From the NCBI GenBank assembly GCA_030148425.1, contig JASBTM010000017.1, positions 310,001 through 374,000 on the forward strand: a stretch of DNA of 64,000 nucleotides, given 5' to 3'. The position numbers and the translations under genes were made by a program. How positions within the stretch are numbered: the stretch's first letter is position 1; each line of letters starts with the position of its first letter. Source of the stretch: Hyphomicrobium sp. Lineage in GTDB: Bacteria; Pseudomonadota; Alphaproteobacteria; Rhizobiales; Hyphomicrobiaceae. This document shows positions 57,713 through 64,000 of the stretch, one piece after another. Under the pieces are notes generated by a model, which saw only the letters and a program-made list of their open reading frames with translations, was not told the DNA's origin and did no database searches.

Positions 57713-60112
57713 ATGTCGCATTCGCGTAAGGCGCTTTCGCGCCCGACGAAGGTTGTCTTTTTCTCAGTTTGTTCGATCGCGTTCTTCACCGCGAGCTCGG
57801 CCCACGCGGAAGATGCAAAGCCCGCGGAATTACCGCCCGTAACCGTTGATGTCGACAAAGGCGCCGATTCCTCAAAGAAAACGACCGCGCAAAAGCCGCC
57901 TACAGGAAAGTCCGCAAGAGCACGCATCAAATCCGCCAAAACACCCGCTGCGAAAGATACCTCGGCCACGGCCCAAGAGGGTGCGCCGAATTCGGGCGAT
58001 GCTGGCCCGATGGATGCCTCGTTCGGTTTAACGAGCGGCCCGCGCGGTAACGACCAAGTTCCTCTGGCTGGAAAGACCGGCACTCCAATCGGCGACATCC
58101 CTGGAAGCGTGCAGGTCATCAATCGCAACGTGCTGAACCAACAGGGCGCCATCGCGCTTCGCGACGCAGTAACAAATGCGAGCGGCATCAATGAGGGCGG
58201 CCAAGATGCGCTCGGATATTTCGATCACTTTTTGATCCGGGGCTTGAACGCTCAGATCTACAGCGACGGCTTCTCGGACGGCGATCAGCTTGGTGGTCTT
58301 TCCCATTCGCTGAATGGCGTGAAAAGCATCGAAGTACTCGAGGGTCCTGGCTCCGCTTTGTTTGGTAGCGGCCCTCCCGGTGGCACGATCAATATCGTTC
58401 ACTACCAGCCGTCGTCCGAATTCCACTATGGCGATAGTCTGCAGACCGGATCGTTCGGAACTTTAACGGATAGCTTCTACGTTACCGGCCCATCGACAGT
58501 CCCGGGGCTCGATTATCGCATCGATGCTACCGCTTCCCGGTCCGACGGTTTCCGAGATCTCGCAAGCCGCGATTATGAAATCCGGCCCGCCTTCACCTGG
58601 CATCTCGGAGATCACACGCTGGGGTTCGCGCTCGACGCGCGTCACCTCGAGCAAACGCCCGATTCCTACGGCCTTATCTATCTGAATGGCACACCTATCA
58701 AAGGCGTCTCAATCGATTCGAAATACTCCACACCCTTTGCGTCCGCCGATCAGGACTTCCTGAGGCCGACCGTGACGGATAGCTGGGTCGTCAATGACTT
58801 TCTGACGATCAATAATCGCTTTTCATTCCTTTATCGTACGCTCGATGCTCTTCGTAATGGCGACAGCACCCGCACCTTCGTCTGTACCGATCCCTCAACT
58901 CAGAAAGATCCTGTCACCGGCAAGGCGTGCAGCCTCGATCAAGTTGTCGGTCGCCAGCTCCGCCACCAAGACGATACCGATAACGATCTCGACTATCAGT
59001 TCGAGCCGGTCTGGCGATTTGCGACCGGCAGCGTTGGCCACACTTTGCTGACAGGCTTCGAATATCAGCATCAGACCTTGTCGACGAACCGGACAACCGC
59101 CGATCTTCCAAATATCGCCGACGCCTTCGCGGCTGTACCGCCCGAGACCTCGCTCGCGGGGATAACGTTCCTATGCGATAAATCGCATTCCTGCGACGAC
59201 GATCACCTCGCAGCGGATTACCTCAGCGTCTACGCCACGGATCAAATCGATGTCACCGACAAACTGAAAATTCGCGCCGGCATCCGTAAGGACTGGTGGG
59301 ATACATCGCTGACACCGCTGATTACGGTTCCGGGCCGCTTTACGAGCGAGGGGACGCCGCTTATCGCTGGCCAATCCCAGGATCGCGATGACGCGCCGCT
59401 CAGTTGGAATGCCGGCGTTCTTTATAAGCTTCTTCCCGGTATCACACCGTACTTCGGCGTCTCGCAAAGTCATCTGACTAATTTCAATTCCGAGAACACG
59501 CAGAACGGGATCGGCGCGCCTGAGTCCGCGCTTCAGTACGAGGCGGGTATCAAGTTTTCGACGTGGGACAACAAGCTCGTCTTCAACACCGCCGCATTCA
59601 CCGTTTCCCGCGACAACGTCGCGGCCGCGACGACGATCAATGGCGTCGAAGCGGTCGTGTTCGACAGCCAGAGAACAGAAGGCGTCGAAGCATCGCTCGA
59701 CGCGAGGTTGACGGATCAATGGCACGTCATCGCCAACATGACCGCGCAAGATGCAGTCATCACCGATAACCCCCAAGGAATACTATCTATTGGGAATCAT
59801 CCCCAAGGCGTTCCGGCTTACATGGCCAATCTTTGGACGACCTACGGCTTTTCGCTGGCAGGCATCCATGGCTTCCAGGTCGGAGCCGGCCTCAACTATC
59901 GGGACAAAACCTTCAGCGATATTACCAACGTCAACTCGGCGCCGTCCTACATCATTGGCAATGCCATGGTGGGTTATGAAGCCGACAAGTGGGGCATTAC
60001 AGTCAACGTAGATAACCTTACCAACGAACGCTATTTCGTTGCGGCCAACGGCGCTGGCGCTTTCGTCGGTGATCCACTCAGCGCCTTCGTCAACATTCAC
60101 TTTCGCGAGTGA
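57713..60112 (+). CDS. TonB-dependent outer-membrane receptor (siderophore type)
   Basis: 799 aa. Signal peptide to about residue 32 (cleavage AHA-ED), a Lys/Ala/Thr-rich linker, plug domain (GSVQVINRNVLNQQGAIALRD, FLIRGLNAQIYSDG, VEVLEGPGSALFG-like IEVLEGPGSALFGSGPPGG) and a 22-stranded barrel ending NVDNLTNERYF. Such receptors usually import iron chelates; the ligand is unknown. The chain ends HFRE rather than in an aromatic residue. Start at ATG 57713 with GGGGA upstream; TTG 57701 is an alternative. Confidence 0.9.
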   Translation: MSHSRKALSRPTKVVFFSVCSIAFFTASSAHAEDAKPAELPPVTVDVDKGADSSKKTTAQKPPTGKSARARIKSAKTPAAKDTSATAQEGAPNSGDAGPMDASFGLTSGPRGNDQVPLAGKTGTPIGDIPGSVQVINRNVLNQQGAIALRDAVTNASGINEGGQDALGYFDHFLIRGLNAQIYSDGFSDGDQLGGLSHSLNGVKSIEVLEGPGSALFGSGPPGGTINIVHYQPSSEFHYGDSLQTGSFGTLTDSFYVTGPSTVPGLDYRIDATASRSDGFRDLASRDYEIRPAFTWHLGDHTLGFALDARHLEQTPDSYGLIYLNGTPIKGVSIDSKYSTPFASADQDFLRPTVTDSWVVNDFLTINNRFSFLYRTLDALRNGDSTRTFVCTDPSTQKDPVTGKACSLDQVVGRQLRHQDDTDNDLDYQFEPVWRFATGSVGHTLLTGFEYQHQTLSTNRTTADLPNIADAFAAVPPETSLAGITFLCDKSHSCDDDHLAADYLSVYATDQIDVTDKLKIRAGIRKDWWDTSLTPLITVPGRFTSEGTPLIAGQSQDRDDAPLSWNAGVLYKLLPGITPYFGVSQSHLTNFNSENTQNGIGAPESALQYEAGIKFSTWDNKLVFNTAAFTVSRDNVAAATTINGVEAVVFDSQRTEGVEASLDARLTDQWHVIANMTAQDAVITDNPQGILSIGNHPQGVPAYMANLWTTYGFSLAGIHGFQVGAGLNYRDKTFSDITNVNSAPSYIIGNAMVGYEADKWGITVNVDNLTNERYFVAANGAGAFVGDPLSAFVNIHFRE

Positions 60113-60144
60113 GGCGCTGCATTCGCTTCGAAGGGTGGAGCGGC

Positions 60145-60615
60145 CTAGCGTCCGCTCCATGGCATGACAGGAACCGTCGAAATTGCGTTGTAGGGCGAGC
60201 CATCGACCAGGCGATCGCTGATCGCAACGTACACAAGGGTGTTGCGCTTCTTGTCGATCGTCCTGAAGACGTGCGTATGTTTGAAGAACAGCGATGTGCT
60301 GTCGGAGTAAACTTTCTCATCGTCGGAGAGCTTGGAGATGTCGGCGGTGATCGGGCCAACCTGGCGACATGCAATCGAAAAGCGCGACGGATCTTCGGCG
60401 AGGCCCAACGACCCCTTGATGCCGCCAGTTCGGGCTTGACTGATGTGGCACGTCACGCCTGGAACCTTCGGATCATCGAAGGCGCTGATGCAGACCTTAT
60501 CGTTTGCACCAAGAATGCGGAATGTCGTGCTGATGCATGCGATGTCGTCGGCTCGAGCCGCAGGGATGCAGAGCAGAAGGAACCACGAAGCGGCCGCCAA
60601 CGCGCTCAATCTCAT
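60145..60615 (-). CDS. creA: CreA family periplasmic protein
   Basis: 156 aa with a signal peptide (ALAAASWFLLLCIPAARA). CreA features: ISTTFRILGANDKVCISAFDDPKVPGVTCHIS and GGIKGSLGLAEDPS; four cysteines possibly in disulphides. Function of CreA is unknown. Converges with the TonB receptor gene. Confidence 0.88.
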   Translation of the reverse strand: MRLSALAAASWFLLLCIPAARADDIACISTTFRILGANDKVCISAFDDPKVPGVTCHISQARTGGIKGSLGLAEDPSRFSIACRQVGPITADISKLSDDEKVYSDSTSLFFKHTHVFRTIDKKRNTLVYVAISDRLVDGSPYNAISTVPVMPWSGR

Positions 60616-60639
60616 TTGCGATCTCCATCCGGCATGATG

Positions 60640-60817
60640 CCAACGAACGGATTAGGTGGCGATTATCGGGGAACCGCGCAAGGAGTCGGACGCCAACCTG
60701 AGAAAACTCAGTCCGCAGCGATCAAGCGGGGAGATTTCTGTGAGGTCGGCTGATCGAGCTTCCTCGTCTCGCTCGTCAACTCCGACGCTGGGCGGCACAT
60801 TTTCGCCGCCCTTTTTT
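60640..60817 (+). ncRNA. Candidate small RNA ending at an orphan terminator
   Basis: A plus-strand terminator (60790-60817) has no protein gene upstream on its strand, and the preceding 150 bases contain a perfect hairpin CTGAG-AAAA-CTCAG (60698-60711). A small RNA of at most about 180 nt transcribed divergently from creA would explain this. The 5' end is a guess; it matches no RNA family I recognise. Confidence 0.3.
60790..60817 (+). terminator. Rho-independent terminator
   Basis: Stem GGGCGGC (60790-60796) / GCCGCCC (60805-60811), 8-base loop, followed by six T. Strong on the plus strand only. No plus-strand protein gene precedes it after the TonB receptor at 60112. Confidence 0.75.
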
Positions 60818-60965
60818 GCAACCGCAACGGATCGCACGATCCCATTCCCCGCCTTCATCTCATGATGTTGCGGAGGCTATTACCAGTCGGTGCGCATCGC
60901 GACAGTGGCGAGGGCACAACAAGCTTAAGCCGGGGATCGGCCTCTGAAACGTCCGGCGAAGATGC

Positions 60966-61229
60966 CTACCGCCGCTCTTTCATATAGCGAGCAGGAACCT
61001 CTCCGGCGTTGACCAGAGCCTGTACGCACTCCGTCGAGAGGACGCGGCGGTTGCTCTCGAAGCAGCGGCGAAGCTCGGAGCTGCCTTGCTTATACTTCGC
61101 GCAGAGACTCGCGTAGTCGGAGGAACAAGAATCCTTGACCTTCTGCGAATAGGCGAAAGCCGTTGTGCTCATAAGCGCCACTGCACCGGCAGCGATCGCG
61201 ATTTTTAGCGTTGTTCTGGTCGTTCTCAT
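60966..61229 (-). CDS. Small secreted 4-cysteine protein (paralogue 2)
   Basis: 87 aa. Signal peptide (IAIAAGAVALMSTTAFA, cleavage near residue 26), then cysteines 35, 43, 56 and 68 with the C-x7-C-x12-C-x11-C spacing of its paralogues; text CSSDYASLC, ELRRCFE, LSTECVQALVNAGEV. Start at 61229 has AAGGG 5 bases upstream; the open frame to 61304 is not used. Divergent from paralogue 3. Confidence 0.75.
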   Translation of the reverse strand: MRTTRTTLKIAIAAGAVALMSTTAFAYSQKVKDSCSSDYASLCAKYKQGSSELRRCFESNRRVLSTECVQALVNAGEVPARYMKERR

Positions 61230-61534
61230 TAAACCCTTCCCGGACACCAATGCCCCGCGTCCCCCGACTTTGGGAAAGCCCTTCGCCAATGCCGTGACAT
61301 CCATTGCGGGAGCCGGGCCTTTTTATGGCGGCGAGCTTAATGCGCTACTTGGCACCCTGGCCGCTCCATGGCAACTACTTCCGAACCCTTAACATGACTT
61401 GCAATCATTTTCTTAATAACCATATTTTTGCCGCAACGCTGCGCCGCGTTGCTGTCCGTGCCGAAGAGATTATTGTCCAGCCAACGAGATTTGCTTCAGG
61501 CTGCAGATTCATGCAATTGCGGAACACATTTGCG
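61230..61534. other. Divergent intergenic region between two 4-cysteine genes
   Basis: 305 bases between two divergent paralogues. It contains an AT-rich stretch (61385-61435) likely to hold a promoter. No separate gene is recognised; an open frame on the plus strand runs through it into paralogue 3 without coding character. Confidence 0.5.
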
Positions 61535-62344
61535 ATGACGGTCGGTGCTCGAGACGGACGGCGCGTGAAGACTCTGCGTAATGGCATTTACAGCGTGGTT
61601 GCCTTCGCTGCGGCTTGCCTATCCGGCGGGGCAGCCTACGCGGTGAGCGATAACGTCAAGCACGCTTGCCGCGACGACTATTTCCAGCACTGCAGCCAGT
61701 ACGCCGTCGGCTCTGATGAGCTGCGCCAGTGCATGCGCAAAGTTGGCGAGGATCTCTCGACGCCATGCCTCGTCGCGCTCGTGCAGGAGGGTGAGATCAC
61801 GAAGGCCGACGTCGATCGCCACAATGCGGCGAAGTCTACGGTCACGAAGTCTGCGAGCACGAAGAAGACTTCGCAGCAGGTAGCCGCCGAAGACACGGGC
61901 GACCCGAAAGACGTGAGCGCAAAGACCGCCAAGACAAGCAAGGCGACGAATAAGAAAAAGAAACCCAAGGCAACCACGAAGGACGAGGGTTCTGCGAGCG
62001 CTACGGATGACCCCAGCAAGGGTGAGGCCAAAGCCACCAAGTCCGCAAAAGCAAGCAAATCTGACAAAACCGGCACGGCCGCCAAGTCGACAAAGAAGAG
62101 CGGGAAGAAAAAGGCCAAGAAGGCTAAGAGCGCGGCTGCCGGTGCAGCGAGCACGGACGCGGCCGCAGCTCCCGCCGCAGGAACAGCTACGCCGAAGGCC
62201 AAGAAATCGACCGCGACCACGACGGCTAAATCCGGAAAGAAGAAAAAGAGCGGCAGCGAGACAGCCACTAAAGCCAAGAAAACCTCAAAGAAGAAGACTT
62301 CGGGCGCGGCTGCAAAAAAGCCTCTTGACGGCCAGACGCCTTAG
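61535..62344 (+). CDS. Secreted 4-cysteine protein with long lysine-rich tail (paralogue 3)
   Basis: 269 aa. Signal peptide (NGIYSVVAFAAACLSGGAAYA), 4-cysteine domain (Cys45, 53, 66, 78; CRDDYFQHC, ELRQCMR, LSTPCLVALVQEGEI), then about 170 residues of Lys/Ala/Ser/Thr with KK(K)P/KKS-type runs, like histone H1 or AlgP tails and predicted disordered. The start is uncertain: ATG 61535 or GTG 61565, both leave a signal peptide. Such a basic tail could bind anionic surface polymers; this is speculation. Confidence 0.75.
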   Translation: MTVGARDGRRVKTLRNGIYSVVAFAAACLSGGAAYAVSDNVKHACRDDYFQHCSQYAVGSDELRQCMRKVGEDLSTPCLVALVQEGEITKADVDRHNAAKSTVTKSASTKKTSQQVAAEDTGDPKDVSAKTAKTSKATNKKKKPKATTKDEGSASATDDPSKGEAKATKSAKASKSDKTGTAAKSTKKSGKKKAKKAKSAAAGAASTDAAAAPAAGTATPKAKKSTATTTAKSGKKKKSGSETATKAKKTSKKKTSGAAAKKPLDGQTP

Positions 62345-62356
62345 GAACTTTGACAA

Positions 62357-62385
62357 AGCGCAAACGGCTGGCGCACGTTTGCGCT
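62357..62385 (+). terminator. Stem-loop after the lysine-rich protein gene
   Basis: Perfect 10-bp stem AGCGCAAACG/CGTTTGCGCT with a 9-base loop, starting 13 bases after the stop. No T-run follows, so termination is uncertain; it may also lie in the leader of the next gene. Confidence 0.4.
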
Positions 62386-62439
62386 AGAGGCGACAGCATC
62401 GGACATTGTTGTCCGCAAACCCTGTCCCCGGGAGAGATC

Positions 62440-62838
62440 ATGTCAGGCCATTTTCACGCGGTCGTTTGGATCGACCATCACGAAGCTCGCGTTTTCTATT
62501 TCAGCGCTTCGGACTCGAACGAGATCGTCATTCGCCCGAAGGACCCCGTCCGCCACATCCATCACAAGGCGAACTCCATCGGTAGCGGACACGCGAGCGA
62601 AGACAAAGCTTATCTGCAAAGCGTTACCGACGCGCTCGCCGATGCGGGTGCCATTCTTGTGACGGGACCAGCCAGCGAGAAAACGGTTCTCGTCAACCAT
62701 ATCGGCCACGCCGCCCCCGCGCTCAAAGCCAAAATCAAGGGCGTTGAAACTCTCGATCATCCGACCGACGGTGAGATCCTGGCGCTTGCGCGCAAATTCT
62801 TCCGGGACGATCATCAGGAACCGCCGCGCGTCGCCTAA
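62440..62838 (+). CDS. eRF1/Dom34-like 'translational machinery' protein
   Basis: 132 aa, of a small protein family common in Rhizobiales and named translational machinery protein. Features: HAVVWIDHHEARVF, RHIHHKANSIGSGHASEDK, ILVTGPASEKTVLVNHI and a C-terminal LDHPTDGEILALARKFF, reminiscent of eRF1/Dom34-type domains. Many histidines. Start at 62440 is preceded by GGAGAG. Exact role unknown. Confidence 0.75.
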   Translation: MSGHFHAVVWIDHHEARVFYFSASDSNEIVIRPKDPVRHIHHKANSIGSGHASEDKAYLQSVTDALADAGAILVTGPASEKTVLVNHIGHAAPALKAKIKGVETLDHPTDGEILALARKFFRDDHQEPPRVA

Positions 62839-63005
62839 GCGCACAAGCCGCCTGCCGCGTCCTGCGAAGTCACGGTGGGCTGCTCGCTTTTTTTGTCTGA
62901 TTGCCCTTTTTTATCCGGCCGACGCTAGCGAGGAACCCTGCGGAGTATTAGGTTTCCGCCTCGCGCGCATATCTCGACGGATCGATCCGCAAGGGAAGAG
63001 TATCC

Positions 63006-63416
63006 ATGGCGAACAAAGACCCGATGAGCTGGATGTTGTCGGAAGCCGTCGAGACGCTGGCCCGTGCCGAACGCATGCACCGGCAGTTTTTCCGGCTGCA
63101 GCCTTCCGGAGCGGCGAACGAGCAACCGTCATGGGAGCCGCCGATCGACGTGCTCGAGACGGAACGGGAAATCCTGGTGTTCGTCGCGTTGCCGGGTGTC
63201 GATCCCGATAATGTTTCGGCTTCGATTGAAAACGGCGTGCTCATCGTGTCGGGACGCCGCGTTCTGCCGAGCGAACTACGCGACGCCATTATCCATCGCC
63301 TCGAGCTGCCGCAAGGCCGGTTCGAGCGACGACTTCAACTCCCGGCAGGGCGGTACGGCGTTCGGCAGTTCGTGCAAAATGGCTGCCTTGTCTTTTCACT
63401 GACAAAGGCTGGTTGA
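63006..63416 (+). CDS. Small heat-shock protein, Hsp20/alpha-crystallin family
   Basis: 136 aa. An N-terminal helical arm precedes an alpha-crystallin domain (WEPPIDVLETEREILVFVAL, PGVDPDNVSASIENGVLIVSG, GRFERRLQLP). It ends right after the last beta strand (GCLVFSLTKAG) and lacks the C-terminal I-x-I tail usually needed for large oligomers. The lon ribosome-binding site overlaps its stop codon, so the two are co-expressed. Confidence 0.87.
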   Translation: MANKDPMSWMLSEAVETLARAERMHRQFFRLQPSGAANEQPSWEPPIDVLETEREILVFVALPGVDPDNVSASIENGVLIVSGRRVLPSELRDAIIHRLELPQGRFERRLQLPAGRYGVRQFVQNGCLVFSLTKAG

Positions 63417-63426
63417 GGAATCGTTG

Positions 63427-64000
63427 ATGATGACGCTCGGTGACTCGAACGCACCCAAGCCCGACGAAACTGCACCCGCAGCACGAGGCGGAGCACAAAA
63501 CATCACGCTTCCGTCCGATGCGCTGATTCTGGTTCCGGTCCGCAAGTTTGTGCTGTTCCCGGGCCTCATTCTGCCAATCACCGTCGGCCGCGCTAAATCT
63601 ATTGCCGCAATCCAGCAGGCGGTTCGCGAGGAGCGCCAGATCGGCATTCTTCTGCAACGCGACCCAGAGAACGAAGATCCGGGTCCCGACGATCTCCACC
63701 GCATCGGCACGCTCGCCAACATCGTCCGCTACATCGCAGCACCGGACGGCAGCCATCACATCGTGGTGCAAGGCGTGCAGAGAATTCGCGTGCTCGATTT
63801 TCTTCCCGGCACACCGTTTCCTGTGGCGCGCGTCGTCAACATTCCAGAGCCGGAAACCCGCTCGACGGAAATGGAGGCGCGATTCCGCAATCTTCAGGCG
63901 CAGACGCTCGAAGCGGTACAGCTTTTGCCGCAAGCTCCGCCGGAGTTGATTGCAACGATTCAAAGCGCGAATTCGCCCGCAGCGCTTGCCGACCTCGCGG
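63427..64000 (+). CDS. lon: Lon protease, N-terminal part (cut by window end)
   Basis: 191 codons are visible, open to the window end. The translation shows the LON substrate-binding domain: ALILVPVRKFVLFPGLILPI, TVGRAKSIAAIQQAV, GILLQRDPENEDPGPDDLHR, IGTLANIVRYIA and QGVQRIRVLDFL. The ATPase and protease domains lie outside. Start at 63427 (MMTLGDSN) has GAGG 8 bases upstream; the adjacent ATG at 63430 is possible. A full Lon is about 800 aa; a short LON-domain-only protein cannot be excluded. Confidence 0.8.
   Translation, partial: MMTLGDSNAPKPDETAPAARGGAQNITLPSDALILVPVRKFVLFPGLILPITVGRAKSIAAIQQAVREERQIGILLQRDPENEDPGPDDLHRIGTLANIVRYIAAPDGSHHIVVQGVQRIRVLDFLPGTPFPVARVVNIPEPETRSTEMEARFRNLQAQTLEAVQLLPQAPPELIATIQSANSPAALADLA

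Larger units (their letters stand above)
60616..60965. other. Intergenic region between creA and a 4-cysteine gene
   Basis: 350 bases. Short open frames on both strands (e.g. 60656-60865) lack a ribosome-binding site and look non-coding. It contains the structured element and terminator given next; the rest (60820-60965) shows nothing. Confidence 0.5.

Noticed and set aside
60656-60865. Small protein gene on the plus strand (69 codons)
   Set aside because: No ribosome-binding site, and the frame runs through a transcription terminator with Ser/Arg/Pro-rich low-quality sequence.

Overview
The window looks like a chromosomal segment of an alphaproteobacterium of the Hyphomicrobiales (Rhizobiales) type, possibly Hyphomicrobium or a close relative; the genus is inference only. 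The grounds are GC-rich coding sequence, rhizobial-type FtsZ and cell-wall genes in the order mraZ-rsmH-ftsL-ftsI-murE-murF-mraY-murD-ftsW-murG-murC-murB-ddl-ftsQ-ftsA-ftsZ-lpxC-bamD, DUF2852 proteins, a CHCC zinc-finger protein, an extensin-like protein behind a CtrA-type site, and a Lon gene preceded by a small Hsp20. No prophage, IS element, CRISPR array or tRNA gene was seen.

Layout. (1) 1-4.1 kb, plus strand: DUF3754 protein (cut by the window edge), prmA, an M24 aminopeptidase P and a 63-aa unknown protein. (2) 4.1-27.5 kb, minus strand: the division and cell-wall (dcw) cluster read from mraZ at 27.5 kb down to ftsZ, then lpxC (closed by a strong terminator), bamD and ligA. Many genes overlap by 1, 4 or 34 bases, so translational coupling is likely. 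The meso-diaminopimelate type of MurE, the flippase-independent precursor enzymes (MraY, MurG), the septal synthase pair FtsW/FtsI and the FtsQ/L/A/Z divisome proteins together make and direct septal peptidoglycan. (3) 27.5-35 kb: a repeat-rich stretch with a DUF2189 membrane protein, a secreted hydrolase, a Tat-exported CueO-like multicopper oxidase, RNase P RNA (rnpB, minus strand) and a fused EutB-EutC-type ethanolamine ammonia-lyase flanked by dispersed repeats. (4) 35-43 kb, minus strand: mostly cell-envelope genes (4-cysteine secreted protein, pentapeptide-repeat protein, EptA-type transferase, AmiD amidase, TerB/J-domain protein, two DUF2852 paralogues, zinc ribbon, TetR regulator, extensin-like lipoprotein). 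(5) 43-50 kb: metabolic genes, including a coupled glutaryl-CoA dehydrogenase and class III CoA-transferase. (6) 50-64 kb: GAF-GGDEF-EAL protein, OpgG/D glucan protein, YdeP-type molybdoenzyme, TonB-dependent receptor, CreA, two more 4-cysteine proteins, an eRF1-like protein, Hsp20 and the start of lon.

The observations most worth following are: a family of three small secreted proteins with the invariant spacing C-x7-C-x12-C-x11-C, one carrying a long lysine-rich tail; the EutB-EutC fusion, which lacks the substrate-binding aspartate expected in EutB; two dispersed repeat families, one REP-like, around the dcw promoter region and eutBC; a possible orphan small RNA near 60.7 kb; and several palindromic candidate operators. 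I could run no searches, so family assignments rest on motif recognition and gene context.
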